64,000 nt of DNA from Rana temporaria (lineage: Eukaryota > Chordata > Amphibia > Anura > Ranidae), in the NCBI RefSeq assembly GCF_905171775.1, contig NC_053491.1, forward strand, positions 397,761,838 through 397,825,837, written 5' to 3'. A model generated the notes under the pieces. It ran no database searches, was not told the DNA's origin, and worked only from the letters and a program-made list of their open reading frames with translations. This document shows positions 63,951 to 64,000 of this stretch, in pieces; positions within the stretch are counted from its first letter, which is position 1, and each line of letters begins with the position of its first letter. The translations under genes were made by a program, and so were the position numbers.

Positions 63951-64000
63951 GCTAGGAGATGCAGGTTGCCGTCCAGTATTAGTGGATGATAACCTCCGGT

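Larger units (their letters stand above)
62337..64000 (-). mobile_element. 3' end of a DIRS-like tyrosine-recombinase retrotransposon
   Basis: Reading on the minus strand from the right edge, the window contains the tyrosine recombinase region (63950 to 62998), then a complementary region (62921-62853), then a terminal repeat ending near 62337. DIRS elements carry inverted terminal repeats and an internal complementary region matching the outer ends, and encode a tyrosine recombinase instead of an integrase. Reverse transcriptase and RNase H should lie to the right, outside the window. Confidence 0.75.

Overview
The window looks like repeat-dense, gene-free DNA from a vertebrate, most probably an amphibian (a frog). 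I found no host protein-coding gene, tRNA or rRNA that I can support. The longest open frame belongs to an LTR retrotransposon, and most of the remaining recognisable sequence is transposable-element DNA: Tc1/mariner, hAT-like, PIF/Harbinger-like, TTAA-target (piggyBac/Kolobok-like), DIRS-like and non-LTR elements, inserted into one another several layers deep. The organism is inferred from this mixture; a Gmr1-type Ty3/gypsy element together with a DIRS-like element fits amphibians and fishes. I could not run a database search.

Layout. 1-9198: AT-rich DNA with TTAA-target MITEs (460-1323, 6941-7835), foldback repeats, and an 893-bp MITE (8262-9154) that carries a 225-bp inverted repeat and a 29-bp minisatellite. 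9199-14642: a complete LTR retrotransposon on the minus strand with two identical 494-bp LTRs and one uninterrupted gag-pol frame of about 1,500 codons. Its domain order is Gag (with a SCAN-like C-terminal region) - zinc knuckle - protease - integrase - reverse transcriptase - RNase H. Integrase lies before reverse transcriptase, which is the Gmr1 arrangement rather than the usual Ty3/gypsy order. 14686-19050: a Tc1 foldback remnant, a second copy of the first MITE, and a Harbinger-like MITE. 19705-22438: a MITE-like element holding a palindrome of about 2 kb, whose two arms each carry an outward TATA box and an AATAAA signal. 22480-24130: a degenerate tandem array. 24739-39890: scattered MITEs, hAT elements, minisatellites and AT-rich low-complexity arrays.

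39895-43860 and 45905-49657 are two old Tc1 transposase copies, each broken by later insertions whose boundaries can be read from target-site duplications (8 bp for hAT, TTAA, and 3 bp TNA). 50281-52502 holds a small coding relic, a short poly(A)-tailed retrocopy and three related foldback MITEs. 53290-56035 is a non-LTR retrotransposon 3' end interrupted by nested hAT elements. 58196-58960 is a degenerate minisatellite split by another hAT element. 60810-62175 is foldback DNA. From about 62337 to the right edge lies the 3' end of a DIRS-like tyrosine-recombinase retrotransposon on the minus strand. It shows an inverted terminal repeat, an internal complementary region and a frameshifted recombinase, and the rest lies outside the window.

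How the parts relate: the LTR element (intact frame, identical LTRs) is the youngest and the only one that looks potentially autonomous. The Tc1, non-LTR and DIRS coding regions are broken. Almost all other elements are non-autonomous and depend on transposases encoded elsewhere.
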